A DNA stretch of 32,870 nucleotides from Planctomycetota bacterium (GCA_028280785.1 JANQLF010000006.1:1-32870); one strand, 5' to 3'. Shown: positions 16,848 through 25,137, numbered from the stretch's first letter. Notes: a model not told the origin generated them from the letters alone. Made by a program: numbers and translations.

Positions 16848-17477
16848 TTACGATTTATTTCCTGCTGCGTTAAATTCGTTAGCGATAGCCTGTATTTGTT
16901 CACCAAGACTCTCAACCGATATCGGTTTATGCACGCAATGGACAACTTGATCATGCGTGTCTGCAAGCGCTGCAACACGATCGAATGGCTCATAAGCAGA
17001 AACAATAATTATTTTGCTACCAGCAAGTTCATCACGACGTAATAACTCTTGCAAAACAGCAAAGCCATCCATGCCAGGCATCATAATATCTAATAATAAT
17101 AATTGAGGTTTAACCGTTCCAACACTAATGCAGGTATCAACACCATTAACGGCTTCGTGTATTTTTGCACCAGGCAAAAATCGTTCGACGACTTTACGCA
17201 ACACCATTACCATGTCTGGATGGTCATCAGCAATTAATACTCGTAATTGATCTTCGTCGACACTCGGCGCATTAGTATCAGCATCAGGAATTTGATCGTG
17301 TGGAATATTAAATGTTTGTCGAAATTCAGCGAGGTCTTCAGGGCGCACACGATAATGACCACTCGGCAAACTATAGGCGTTTAAATGACCATTAACGATC
17401 CATCGGTACACAGTGGTACGACTCACGTTGCATTGCTTGGCTATTTTGCCGAGGCTCAAATGGTCTTCAGCACCCAT
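16848..17477 (-). CDS. Response regulator with N-terminal excisionase/MerR-like HTH
   Basis: A 209-residue protein with reversed order: a helix-turn-helix of the excisionase/MerR type (about 5-55, LSLGKIAKQCNVSRTTVYRW, then SGHYRVRPEDL), a linker, then a complete receiver domain (about 78-200). Receiver residues: D84/D85, phospho-acceptor D130 in LLLLDIMMPGMDG, S160 and K184 in HKP. Most response regulators carry the output domain at the C-terminus. No kinase gene is nearby, so it is an orphan here. It heads the polyprenyl synthase-pcnB-truA operon, with an A/G-rich binding site (GGAAAAGAG) before the ATG at 17477. What it regulates is unknown. Confidence 0.88.
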   Translation of the reverse strand: MGAEDHLSLGKIAKQCNVSRTTVYRWIVNGHLNAYSLPSGHYRVRPEDLAEFRQTFNIPHDQIPDADTNAPSVDEDQLRVLIADDHPDMVMVLRKVVERFLPGAKIHEAVNGVDTCISVGTVKPQLLLLDIMMPGMDGFAVLQELLRRDELAGSKIIIVSAYEPFDRVAALADTHDQVVHCVHKPISVESLGEQIQAIANEFNAAGNKS

Positions 17478-17507
17478 AGACTCTTTTCCTGCTCTGTCAG
17501 TGTAACG

Positions 17508-17535
17508 TTTGTATCATCTGCATTGATTTCTGCAA
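17508..17535 (-). promoter_or_regulatory. Promoter candidate of the response-regulator operon
   Basis: On the minus strand, TTGCAG (17535-17530) and TACAAA (17513-17508) are separated by 16 bp, ending 30 bp before the response-regulator start. Moderate match to a sigma-70 promoter. Confidence 0.35.
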
Positions 17536-17649
17536 GCAGCGTCAGCCTCTACACTTAGAGCACATAAATACACCGAATCGCCCTTCTTAACTTATTATTA
17601 ATAAAGTGCTTATAGCGCACAGCCAGACGCACTTACAAACCGAGAATCA

Positions 17650-17671
17650 TATCCCAACTACTAATGGGATA
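17650..17671. promoter_or_regulatory. Inverted repeat upstream of the phospholipase D-like gene
   Basis: TATCCCA and TGGGATA are exact complements separated by 8 bases, 40-60 bp before the next plus-strand start. A possible operator; the regulator is unknown. Confidence 0.35.
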
Positions 17672-17710
17672 CGCGATGCAAAGGCTTGGTATATCAATAG
17701 CTAGAGAGCG

Positions 17711-18385
17711 TTGATCACCCGCTTTTGGAACTGCATACTAGTCACGCTTATGGGACTACCGCTCCAGCCGCAATTGCGACCGTGGCCCTACTGGTTGCGA
17801 CGCGTTTTATTAATCAGCCTAGTGCTGATTTGCATTTTAATTCTTGGCCTGTTCCAACGACCAATTACCTATCAGCAAGAAATACTCGATAACCAGCAAA
17901 ATCATTACCTTCACACCGTCAGTCAAAAATTTAAAAACGCCAATGATCGTATTTGGTGCATGCTTTATGTGATAAGAAGAGGCAATCAGGATACCCATCC
18001 TGTAAATTACCTGTCACGATTATTAGTCGAAGCAAAATCACGAGGCGTTGATGTGCGGGTTATTTTCGATCACAGTGATCCGGAAGCAACGTACCCGGGA
18101 CCAGATAATTCACCGAGCATTAATTATTTTCGAGCACATGGCATCCCGGCTCACTATGATGAATTAGACAAAACATCACACGCCAAAGTTCTGTTAATAG
18201 ATGATGACCTGATCATTGGCAGTCATAACTGGACTAGTTGGGCATTAACAAAAAACAGAGAGATTTCCATGCTCTCAAATGACCCTAGAATGCGTCGTCA
18301 CATAGAACACACCTTCCAAAAATTGTTCAACAAAGGCACAAGTGATGACATCACCAATTCAAACCTGCTGGGACGATCTCCTTGA
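17711..18385 (+). CDS. Membrane-anchored phospholipase D-like protein (single HKD)
   Basis: Up to 224 residues: one transmembrane segment (about 30-48) followed by a single PLD domain. The HKD motif is SHAKVLLIDDDLIIGSHNWT (H157, K159, D164). One motif per chain means it probably works as a dimer, like Nuc-type endonucleases and some small phospholipases. Substrate, DNA or phospholipid, cannot be told. The domain would face outside or the periplasm if the basic start stays in the cytoplasm. The frame opens with TTG at 17711; an ATG at 17750 is an alternative that keeps the membrane span. Its end overlaps the hydrolase gene by 41 nt. Confidence 0.75.
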   Translation: MITRFWNCILVTLMGLPLQPQLRPWPYWLRRVLLISLVLICILILGLFQRPITYQQEILDNQQNHYLHTVSQKFKNANDRIWCMLYVIRRGNQDTHPVNYLSRLLVEAKSRGVDVRVIFDHSDPEATYPGPDNSPSINYFRAHGIPAHYDELDKTSHAKVLLIDDDLIIGSHNWTSWALTKNREISMLSNDPRMRRHIEHTFQKLFNKGTSDDITNSNLLGRSP

Positions 18386-19427
18386 AGACATCAACAATCT
18401 CGATGACTGGCAAGTAAAACGCAGCGTCCTAAAAAAACAATTTCTTGAATTAATTCGTCAAGAAGCAGCACCAGCTATTCCAGATAATTTCGATATTCAA
18501 CGCGAAGATTCCTGGGAAGAAGACGGCTACCGCGTCGAATACATAAGCTATAACGTCGAAGATGACGAACGTGCCCACGCTTATTTAGCTATTCCTGATG
18601 GAGAAATACCTGAGGGTGGATTTCCAACGGTTTTATGTTTGCACGGCACAACTAACTGGGGTGCACGACGCACATTAAATTATGGCCCTGAAGAAGGCGA
18701 TCCGCATTACAATAAAGAACACAGTGCCGAAGGAAAAGATTACGCGCGTTTACTGGTAAAAAATGGTTTCGTCACCTTATCACCCGAACATTTTTGCAGC
18801 GCCGCACGCTGCCCAGCCGAAGGCCCCTACGAAACCGGCCCGTTTTATCGCAAGCACCCGAATTGGTCGGCAGTAGGTAAATATATGCACGACAGCAGTA
18901 TCGCTGTTAGCGTTCTTCAATCATTAGAGCAGGTAAATTCAGAGCGCATCGGTGTTACTGGGCATTCGCTAGGCGGCCAAGGCAGTATTTGGTTAGCTGC
19001 TTATGACGAACGGATTAAATGCTCAGCTCCAAGCTGCGCTGCTGGCACCTTTCGTGAAAATGACCAAGCGCATCACTGGTCGCGTGATTATTGGTACATT
19101 TATTTTCCACAACTTGCTCAAGCGATTGCCAACAAAGAACGCATTATTCCTGATTTTCATGAAATGATGGCATTGATTGCACCGCGCCCTTATTTTGAAC
19201 GCCTCGCCTTTAATGATGGCGATCACCTCAATCAAATGCACCGTGTCGAATTACACCTACGTCTACATAATATTTATCAATTATATGAGCAAGAAGAAAA
19301 ACACGCATTCTTAGTGCATGGTGATGGTCACGCGATCCCAGATATTAGTCAGGATCCATTGGTTGCATGGATGACGCGTTGGCTAGGGGATGGTGATTCA
19401 TTAACCCAGTGGCGTAAAACTCTTTAA
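18345..19427 (+). CDS. Alpha/beta hydrolase, acetyl-xylan-esterase/dienelactone-hydrolase-like
   Basis: A 360-residue alpha/beta hydrolase without a signal peptide. The nucleophile elbow is GHSLGG with S208. The oxyanion region is LCLHGTTNWG (about 97-106). A late aspartate (FNDGDH) and a histidine (HGDGHAIP) complete a likely triad. The layout matches hydrolases annotated as acetyl-xylan esterases or dienelactone hydrolases near sugar-utilisation genes. I chose the ATG at 18345 because AAAGG lies well placed before it; a GTG directly upstream is possible. It overlaps the phospholipase-like gene and meets the epimerase gene tail to tail with a 4-bp overlap. Confidence 0.82.
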   Translation: MTSPIQTCWDDLLEDINNLDDWQVKRSVLKKQFLELIRQEAAPAIPDNFDIQREDSWEEDGYRVEYISYNVEDDERAHAYLAIPDGEIPEGGFPTVLCLHGTTNWGARRTLNYGPEEGDPHYNKEHSAEGKDYARLLVKNGFVTLSPEHFCSAARCPAEGPYETGPFYRKHPNWSAVGKYMHDSSIAVSVLQSLEQVNSERIGVTGHSLGGQGSIWLAAYDERIKCSAPSCAAGTFRENDQAHHWSRDYWYIYFPQLAQAIANKERIIPDFHEMMALIAPRPYFERLAFNDGDHLNQMHRVELHLRLHNIYQLYEQEEKHAFLVHGDGHAIPDISQDPLVAWMTRWLGDGDSLTQWRKTL

Positions 19428-20728
19428 GGCACATTATTACCGACCATGTCCTTCAGACGACTTTCTAACATCATTAAAGCGCGGCCGTTGTGATAGGCTG
19501 ATTTCCAACCACCACCTTTATGGGTTGATTGTACTTTACTGCCATCCCAACTAATTAAGGAAAACCATTCGCCGTTGCTGTGATCAATTTGATGTTTCCA
19601 AGTCCAATCCCAGGTTTTATAAAACGCATCGAGATATTTTTTATCATTAGTCCAGGCATAGGCCTCTAAACACGCAACTAACATCTCAGATTGTTCCCAC
19701 CAACTTTTACGCAAACGTAAATCACTCATGTCTTTGGCATCGACGACATGACCGCTGTGTGGACCATACATGGCAATACCACCACGCTCATCATCGCAAC
19801 CAAACTCAATAGCATGATCAATTAAACCTAAAATATTTTTTTTATACGGCTCGCGATCGGTTTTTAAGACTTTAAATGCTTCAAGCATCAACCATCCCAG
19901 TTCTACATTATGCCCATAACTCGTCGTCATTTGTTTATCTTTTCTACGAGACACTGGATTAAACTGACGATCATAAGGTTCATATGCAAAGCCGCCCTTT
20001 GTATCAATGCATTTATCGACAATTAACGCAATCATATCCTCCAAAGCCTTTTTATGCTGTGGCTTACCAGATGCTTGATAGAGCGTCGTAAAGCATTCCA
20101 TTAAATGCATATGCGTATCAAGCGTTTTGCCTTGTTGATCTTTCGGCTTTTTCGGTTTCCACGTTCGATCTAAGTTTTCAGTAAAGCCAAATTCACCATC
20201 ACTGGCATTGGTAACAAATAAATCAAAAAGCTTTTCGGCATAAGCCAAGGCCCGTGGGTCTTTCGATGCCAAGTAATACTCGCTGAGCGCATAAATCGCG
20301 AAAGTTTGGGTATACACACTTTTATGGTCTTTGACTGGATTACCTTCACCATCAACCAGCCAATAAAAACCACCATACTCCTTGTCCCACATTTTGTCGC
20401 ATAAAAACTTAAAACCATGCGTGGCCAGTTTGAGGTAACCCTTATCAGTAATGCCATGATTATGGGCTCTTGAGAATATCCACACCATACGCGTTTGTGT
20501 TAGCAAATACTTCTTTGTGTCATCAGTTACTTTTCCTTTGAGATCTAATTGCAGATTAAAACCACCACGCGCTTTATCCGGAGAATACTTAGCCCAGAAA
20601 TCAAGGACACCATGGCGCAGATTATCCTCAACTTTACCCAGTGTGTCCTCTAAACGCTCGATGTCTTGACTACATACAGGCGGCATAATTACTCCTAATA
20701 AAAACATCACGATAAATAAGCGCATCAT
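19424..20728 (-). CDS. Secreted AGE-family epimerase (cellobiose 2-epimerase-like)
   Basis: A 434-residue protein of the N-acylglucosamine 2-epimerase clan, an (alpha/alpha)6 barrel that epimerises a sugar at C2. Family motifs: DTHMHLMECFTTLYQ and YGHNVELGWLMLEA with conserved His and Glu, and a late region WWEQSEMLVA. A hydrophobic signal peptide (about 1-20, ending VCSQD) suggests export, which is unusual because most epimerases are cytoplasmic. It follows the VanX-like gene directly (stop then ATG, AAGGAA before it), so they share a transcript. Cellobiose or mannobiose is the likely type of substrate; the actual sugar is unknown. Confidence 0.85.
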   Translation of the reverse strand: MMRLFIVMFLLGVIMPPVCSQDIERLEDTLGKVEDNLRHGVLDFWAKYSPDKARGGFNLQLDLKGKVTDDTKKYLLTQTRMVWIFSRAHNHGITDKGYLKLATHGFKFLCDKMWDKEYGGFYWLVDGEGNPVKDHKSVYTQTFAIYALSEYYLASKDPRALAYAEKLFDLFVTNASDGEFGFTENLDRTWKPKKPKDQQGKTLDTHMHLMECFTTLYQASGKPQHKKALEDMIALIVDKCIDTKGGFAYEPYDRQFNPVSRRKDKQMTTSYGHNVELGWLMLEAFKVLKTDREPYKKNILGLIDHAIEFGCDDERGGIAMYGPHSGHVVDAKDMSDLRLRKSWWEQSEMLVACLEAYAWTNDKKYLDAFYKTWDWTWKHQIDHSNGEWFSLISWDGSKVQSTHKGGGWKSAYHNGRALMMLESRLKDMVGNNVP

Positions 20729-21565
20729 TTATTCCTTTAAGCGTAGCAAGGCAGCATCAATCTGCTGCTGTATATTTTCTAAGTCATGCAAAGATTCTTG
20801 TGGATTCTCAATTGGAACTATCTGTCCACTCGCCGTATCTATATCGACTGCTCCATAGCGCCCTGGTTTATCAGATTGATGTAAATACTCATCATAGGCA
20901 TCACCAGCATTAAAATGCCAAAATTCGTACGGGTAGGCCATAAATCCGTAAGATTCCATTAATGCTCTTATTTCTTGTCGATTATGTAGCGCTTGTTCAG
21001 CAATAAATGGCGACTGCATCGGCGTTAATTCTGACATTTCTAAATAAGGACCACCTCGATCTATCTCCGTGCCATCATTAAAACTTATAATAGAAATATC
21101 GATCGCTGATGCAGACATATGCGTACCAACTTTAGGAGCGGTGGCAGTTAACGCTGATAAACGCTTTAATAAAAAGTCAGGATCAGGCACCGCACCATTT
21201 AATTCCCACATGGTTTTTTTAAGTACCGCATCAATCACAACCGGCTGCAATGAAATATCACGCTGCATCGCACGTGAACGAAATCCGTCTTCGACTTTTA
21301 ACTGCCAACCCCGTTCATTCATCGCCAGAGCGATGGCCAAAAACGGATCGATTAAACCCTCGCGTAAAAAATACACACGCTCATGGCTAGCAATTTTCGT
21401 ATTGGAAAAAGCGACGTTGACATTTTTATCTGCCACTGCTGCTTGCATTGATTGCACGGCCTCACCGCATTCCTCAACGGGATAATTCATAATGACTTGC
21501 ATAAAGTCATACGCTTCATCCATCTGTTCAGTCCAATAACGGCGTCGCGCAGCTTCGTCTGACAT
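20729..21565 (-). CDS. VanX-like D-Ala-D-Ala dipeptidase (peptidase M15)
   Basis: A 278-residue protein with the metal site of M15 dipeptidases: H149 and D156 in THMSASAID, E214 and H217 in YEFWHF, and the substrate arginine region EDGFRSRAM (about 92-100). The first motif lacks the usual glycine (S-x-H-x-x-G becomes T-H-M-S-A-S). These enzymes release or cleave D-Ala-D-Ala, so a role in recycling cell-wall peptides is likely. No van ligase genes are nearby, so resistance is not implied. No signal peptide. The ATG at 21565 overlaps the OsmC stop as TGATG, showing coupling. Confidence 0.82.
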   Translation of the reverse strand: MSDEAARRRYWTEQMDEAYDFMQVIMNYPVEECGEAVQSMQAAVADKNVNVAFSNTKIASHERVYFLREGLIDPFLAIALAMNERGWQLKVEDGFRSRAMQRDISLQPVVIDAVLKKTMWELNGAVPDPDFLLKRLSALTATAPKVGTHMSASAIDISIISFNDGTEIDRGGPYLEMSELTPMQSPFIAEQALHNRQEIRALMESYGFMAYPYEFWHFNAGDAYDEYLHQSDKPGRYGAVDIDTASGQIVPIENPQESLHDLENIQQQIDAALLRLKE

Positions 21566-22014
21566 CACAATGCTACTTTTATTTCTGTGTTAACTGAGTT
21601 GGCTATAAAGCACCACTCATGTGCTTTGTGATGTAATTCCTCTAATTCAGCTGCACTCGGCTCAGCGTCACTGCGCCAGGTTGTTTGTGGATGCAGCGTC
21701 ACTTCGGTAATCGCTAATTTGCCATCTTTATTCTTCTTTAATAAGCCGGACGCATTGTCCTCATAGTGCAACGGACAAAATCCGTCATTAACTGCGACCC
21801 ATAAGAATGACAACATGTGGCAGCTCGCAATTGCTGCGACCAGCGCTTCCTCTGGATCAACACATGATGGATCACCCTTGAACTCAGGGGCACTCGAAGC
21901 CGCCATGCTATGACCATTATCAAAGGTCCAGGTGTGGTTGCGTGAATAAATCAGTAAATTGCTTTCGTGGTCATCAGTGCGATCCCAGTTAAGCGCTGCG
22001 GTATGGGCTGCCAT
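21565..22014 (-). CDS. OsmC/Ohr-family peroxide-reducing protein
   Basis: A 149-residue protein with the two reactive cysteines of the family: C65 in AAIASCHMLSF and C135 in HEWCFIANSV. OsmC and Ohr proteins reduce organic hydroperoxides, usually as dimers. Length and motif spacing are normal. A good binding site (AGGAG) precedes the ATG at 22014. It is first in the OsmC-VanX-epimerase unit and divergent from the oxidoreductase gene across a 184-bp region holding two GGTGCACC sites. Confidence 0.9.
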   Translation of the reverse strand: MAAHTAALNWDRTDDHESNLLIYSRNHTWTFDNGHSMAASSAPEFKGDPSCVDPEEALVAAIASCHMLSFLWVAVNDGFCPLHYEDNASGLLKKNKDGKLAITEVTLHPQTTWRSDAEPSAAELEELHHKAHEWCFIANSVNTEIKVAL

Positions 22015-22095
22015 ATCTAGCTCCTGTTGTTGAGATGCTTTATAGCACGTGGATGGGCTGGGTATACGTCAGCGCTCAGAGCGTTGCTCTTTACT

Positions 22096-22122
22096 GGTGC
22101 ACCCATGGTTAACCCATATTAT
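22096..22122 (+). promoter_or_regulatory. Tandem GGTGCACC-type operator with -10 box (site 1)
   Basis: GGTGCACC-CAT-GGTTAACC (22096-22114): two 8-bp palindromes whose starts are 11 bp apart. They run directly into CATATT/TATTAT (22115-22122), a good -10. The boxes fill the -35/-10 spacer, as a repressor site would. The distance from box end to the oxidoreductase ATG is 84 nt. The GntR/LacI regulator two genes downstream is the obvious candidate ligand. Confidence 0.7.
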
Positions 22123-22160
22123 GCTTGCATCCGAAGCTGTCCACAACAAGATTGACCTCA

Positions 22161-22178
22161 GAAGCGGTGCACCACTTC
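22161..22178. promoter_or_regulatory. GGTGCACC palindrome in the leader (site 2)
   Basis: GAAGCGGTGCACCACTTC is an 18-bp palindrome with one mismatched pair, centred on GGTGCACC, 20 nt before the oxidoreductase start codon. It closely resembles site 6 at 31555 and could be a second, downstream operator allowing looping with site 1. Confidence 0.65.
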
Positions 22179-22198
22179 CCTCATCTCACGGAGCTTGC

Positions 22199-23203
22199 AT
22201 GCCCAAACCTATTCGATTGGCTTTTATTGGACTCGGCCCACACAGTTTTTATCTCGCCAAGTATGCCGCCAAATCCTCGTCCATAAAAATTCAAGCAGGT
22301 TTTAGCATTGACCGCGACAACACCGAGCAATTTGCTGAGGCCTTTTCCTGTGCAGCAATCCATGACTTCGAGACCTTGTGCGCTGATTCGGATATTGATG
22401 CCGTTGTCGTAGCCTCCCCCAACCATGTGCACGCTGAACAAAGCATTGCGCTCACTGAACATGGCAAACATATTTTTGTTGAAAAACCAATCGCCAACAC
22501 CATCAACGACACTGATGCTATAATTGAAGCTACTGAAAAACATCAGGTAAAATTGGCCGTCGGACATCATTTACGCCGTATGTGTGTATATAGAAAAATG
22601 AAACAGATGATCAACGCAGATGAACTAGGCGAAATTTATTCTTTCGAAGCCAATCACTGTGGTGATTTATTGAACTGCTGGTCTCAAGATGATTGGCGCT
22701 TTAAAAATAATTACGGCGTTGGCCCTATTATGCACAAAGGCATTCATAAAATTGATGTCCTCAATTATTTATTTGGTGCAGCAGAATCCGTTTCCACTCT
22801 TAGCAAAGCACTTTCCTTCAATCAAGATATGAGCGAGACAACCATCACCGGCATTAAATATAGCAGCGGTACTGTCGGCAGCCTCAGCACCGGCTTCCGC
22901 TACAATAATCAAACCTTTAACATATACGGCGAACATTTATCGCTCTTCTATTCAGGCTACGGCAATACCTTTGAGGTGAAAAACGAGAAAACATGGGAAC
23001 GCTACCAGGTCACCTGCGAAGACGTTTGCCCAATTACCGAAGAATTAAACGAATTCGCCTTGGCCATACAGGACAACACGCCTATTGAAGTAGGCGGCAG
23101 AGAAGCGCGTGAGGCAGTGATCTTGGCTCTCGCTGCAGCGAAATCAGATCAAGAAAATCGTCCCGTTCACATACTTGATATCTTGGAAACCTGCTGCGCA
23201 TAA
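22199..23203 (+). CDS. Gfo/Idh/MocA-family NAD(P)-dependent oxidoreductase
   Basis: A 334-residue sugar or inositol dehydrogenase-like protein. The Rossmann start is LAFIGLGPHSFYLAKYA. The loop VVASPNHVHAEQ and the catalytic lysine in EKPIANT are typical, followed by the second-domain HKGIHKIDVLNYLFG. I chose the ATG at 22199 because GGAG precedes it and the family N-terminus begins there; the frame continues upstream to 22049, but that stretch contains the operators and is not protein-like. It is co-transcribed with the regulator 12 nt downstream. Substrate unknown, probably a sugar derived from the polysaccharide handled by the nearby enzymes. Confidence 0.9.
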   Translation: MPKPIRLAFIGLGPHSFYLAKYAAKSSSIKIQAGFSIDRDNTEQFAEAFSCAAIHDFETLCADSDIDAVVVASPNHVHAEQSIALTEHGKHIFVEKPIANTINDTDAIIEATEKHQVKLAVGHHLRRMCVYRKMKQMINADELGEIYSFEANHCGDLLNCWSQDDWRFKNNYGVGPIMHKGIHKIDVLNYLFGAAESVSTLSKALSFNQDMSETTITGIKYSSGTVGSLSTGFRYNNQTFNIYGEHLSLFYSGYGNTFEVKNEKTWERYQVTCEDVCPITEELNEFALAIQDNTPIEVGGREAREAVILALAAAKSDQENRPVHILDILETCCA

Positions 23204-23215
23204 AGGAACATTCTT

Positions 23216-24274
23216 ATGACCAAAGCTAGCAATATTACCGAAGAAGTACTCAAACGCATAGAAGACAAAGTTTACCGGATTAAAATTCCAGGTCAGCGAC
23301 AACTTGCTGTCGAATTCGATGTTAATGTTAAAACTATCAATCGCGCACTTAATCCATTGGTTAAACGCGGTGTTTTATTCAGACGTAAAGGCGAAGGCAC
23401 CTTTATCACTGCTGACGACCACCATCGTAGTTTAAACATCGGCCTGTGTTTTTTTAAGCACACTGATCCATCGCGTGACCCGGTCTTCACACGTTTCTTT
23501 TTTGGCGCGAACTCCGGTGCTAAACATCACGGTGTGCGTATCCAGGTATTTAGCTACCGTGAAGTAGCTAATTACGAAGAAAATGATGAAGCAACGAATA
23601 GACAGCTCTTCCTAGAGTGGTTAATGCAAGCTCAAGTTGATGGTTTTATTTTTATCGGGAATTTAGACGTTGAAATAATTCAAATGGTCTCAACCAAGGT
23701 CCCAGCGATCGTTATTGGTCACACGCCACGTGATACCACCCTGAACAGTGTCCGCCGCGATGTACGCAATGGCACCGCCGACGCCGTAAAGCGCCTGGCA
23801 ACGACTGGTCATCGCAACATAGCGCTCGCTTCTGTAGAAAATCCTCATGAAGCTTACGATCTGATCGCTAAAGAAACTGGTTACCAGGAAGCCATGTATG
23901 CATTGGGATTACAGCCACACATTGTCCGCAGTGCTTATGGTGACATTTGCCAGAATTTACTTGCTTGTGAACAACTGCCGAGTGCCGTTATTTGCGTCGA
24001 ATCAAATTACGGTCTCAGTTTAATGAAGCAGGCTCCAAAGCATGGGATAAATATTCCCGATGACCTTGCTGTTATCAGCTTTGATGATGGCGACGTCGGT
24101 TCATTCATACATCCGAGCATGTCCGGTATACACGCATTCGGTGAGGATGTCGCCGCAAGCGCCATGGAACATTTAATTAATAAAATCGACGGCAACACCA
24201 GCACCATTAATGTATGCCTACCCTGCCCATTCTTCGAACGCGACTCTTCTTCTTTAGTCTTAGAAGCTTCTTAA
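23216..24274 (+). CDS. GntR-type HTH regulator with LacI-like sugar-sensing domain
   Basis: A 352-residue transcription factor of the AraR type. It has a short winged-helix GntR N-terminus (about 1-70; PGQRQLAVEFDVNVKTINRAL is the recognition region, then a wing with KGEGTF). A periplasmic-binding-like sensor domain follows (about 75-350), with RRDVRNGTADAVKRL and VISFDDGDVG typical of LacI relatives. A small sugar would bind the sensor and release DNA. AAAGGA precedes the ATG, 12 nt after the oxidoreductase stop. The divergent control region of its own operon holds two GGTGCACC palindromes, and similar sites lie before the nearby sigma factor, lyase and glycosidase-like genes. Confidence 0.88.
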   Translation: MTKASNITEEVLKRIEDKVYRIKIPGQRQLAVEFDVNVKTINRALNPLVKRGVLFRRKGEGTFITADDHHRSLNIGLCFFKHTDPSRDPVFTRFFFGANSGAKHHGVRIQVFSYREVANYEENDEATNRQLFLEWLMQAQVDGFIFIGNLDVEIIQMVSTKVPAIVIGHTPRDTTLNSVRRDVRNGTADAVKRLATTGHRNIALASVENPHEAYDLIAKETGYQEAMYALGLQPHIVRSAYGDICQNLLACEQLPSAVICVESNYGLSLMKQAPKHGINIPDDLAVISFDDGDVGSFIHPSMSGIHAFGEDVAASAMEHLINKIDGNTSTINVCLPCPFFERDSSSLVLEAS

Positions 24275-24280
24275 GCGATT

Positions 24281-24427
24281 TTAGGAAGCTTTCACACGCG
24301 GAACAATATTACGTCGCGAAACACTCGGTAATTGTAGATGGCCGTGGCGTTGGTAGTAGGCATACATCAAGGCGTGAATTGCTTTTTCTCTTCCACGTTG
24401 GCGACTATTATTTTTTTGCTCGTTCAT
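24281..24427 (-). CDS. 48-residue basic protein coupled to the sigma factor
   Basis: The start ATG overlaps the stop of the sigma-factor gene as ATGA, so translation is coupled. The product is 48 residues, basic (about ten Arg/Lys and several His) and without a membrane segment: MNEQKNNSRQRGREKAIHAL, then a Tyr-rich helix and SRRNIVPRVKAS. An anti-sigma factor is usually found in this place; this peptide is far too short and soluble for a membrane one but could be a small regulator. It ends 6 nt from the convergent regulator gene. I do not recognise a family. Confidence 0.5.
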   Translation of the reverse strand: MNEQKNNSRQRGREKAIHALMYAYYQRHGHLQLPSVSRRNIVPRVKAS

Positions 24428-24972
24428 GATGCCTTCTCCAATTGTAATTTTCCCTCAATACACACGCGTAAACTCCCACGTGCACGCTCTAAGCGCTTCA
24501 GGACCAACGATTGTGTTACCTGCAAAGCCTCGGCTATATCTGCAGTTTTTTGTTTGTTAAAATAAAATAATTTACAAGTGTCTGACATTGGGTCAGATAA
24601 TTTTGACATGCACTGACGCAGCATCACAATTTTATCATCCCATTCATTGCCCTCATCACATTCATCGAGGGCAGAATAGACATCCTCAATGCCTTCAATT
24701 TCTTGTGCATCGATGAGCACCTCGCGCTTTTTTGAGCGCAGCTGATTAAAAGCCAAATTGCGCGCAATGGTTCGAGCCCAAACAGGGAAGCTGCCCTTAT
24801 TTGGGTCAAAGGTGTGAATCTTTTGAATAATGCGAATAAAAGCATCCTGAACCACGTCTTCAGCCAGCGTTGGCGAGCCGAGCAAGGCCGTCAGATAGCT
24901 TTGGAGCATCGACATATGCTTGTCGATCAAAGCCTCAGACAATTCGTTGATATCTGCATGCGCCACGCTCAT
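24424..24972 (-). CDS. ECF-like sigma-70 family RNA polymerase sigma factor
   Basis: A 182-residue sigma factor with region 2 (AEDVVQDAFIRIIQKI, then FPVWARTIARNLAFNQLRSKKRE) and region 4 (FYFNKQKTADIAEALQVTQS, then LVLKRLERARGSLR). The pattern fits the Rhodopirellula/Verrucomicrobium type of ECF-like sigma factors, often paired with genes for surface or secreted proteins. I chose the ATG at 24972 with AAAGGA 6-7 nt upstream. The longer frame from 25005 would start inside the operator and is unlikely. It is divergent from the lyase-like gene. Confidence 0.88.
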   Translation of the reverse strand: MSVAHADINELSEALIDKHMSMLQSYLTALLGSPTLAEDVVQDAFIRIIQKIHTFDPNKGSFPVWARTIARNLAFNQLRSKKREVLIDAQEIEGIEDVYSALDECDEGNEWDDKIVMLRQCMSKLSDPMSDTCKLFYFNKQKTADIAEALQVTQSLVLKRLERARGSLRVCIEGKLQLEKAS

Positions 24973-24987
24973 CTCGGTTCCTTTTGT

Positions 24988-25013
24988 TAAATATGGTGCA
25001 CCCATGGTTCACC
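24988..25013 (-). promoter_or_regulatory. Tandem GGTGCACC-type operator of the sigma-factor gene (site 3)
   Basis: On the plus strand GGTGCACC-CAT-GGTTCACC (24995-25013), the same 8-3-8 design as site 1. Read on the minus strand, the GGTGCACC box runs directly into ATATTTAA, a possible -10, with the sigma-factor ATG only 23 nt from the box. This gives a very short leader, and binding would directly block the promoter. Confidence 0.68.
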
Positions 25014-25025
25014 TAAGTTTATATA

Positions 25026-25035
25026 GGTCCGGTCC
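25026..25035. promoter_or_regulatory. GGTCCGGTCC element
   Basis: GGTCCGGTCC lies between the sigma-factor and lyase-like genes. Its exact reverse complement is found at 26812-26821, beyond the lyase-like gene. It may be a second type of operator; function unknown. Confidence 0.35.
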
Positions 25036-25123
25036 ATTTCGTCAACGCGAAAACGCTGAATCAGAGGTATTCATCTCAAAACCAATAAAAACACTGGTTA
25101 ATCGAGTCACAACGCCGATCCCT

Positions 25124-25137
25124 GGTGCACCCATACT
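25124..25137 (+). promoter_or_regulatory. GGTGCACC operator with CATACT -10 (site 4)
   Basis: GGTGCACC (25124-25131) abuts CATACT (25132-25137), as box and -10 do at site 1. It is followed by GGTAACTC ending 84 nt before the lyase-like gene start. A single well-matched box here, without the partner 11 bp upstream. Confidence 0.6.

Noticed and set aside
22049..22198. N-terminal extension of the oxidoreductase frame
   Set aside because: The stretch holds both operators and a -10 box; the family N-terminus and GGAG site point to the ATG at 22199.
24973..25005. Upstream ATG of the sigma factor
   Set aside because: It lies inside the tandem operator and would leave no room for a promoter; the ATG at 24972 has a good AAAGGA site.
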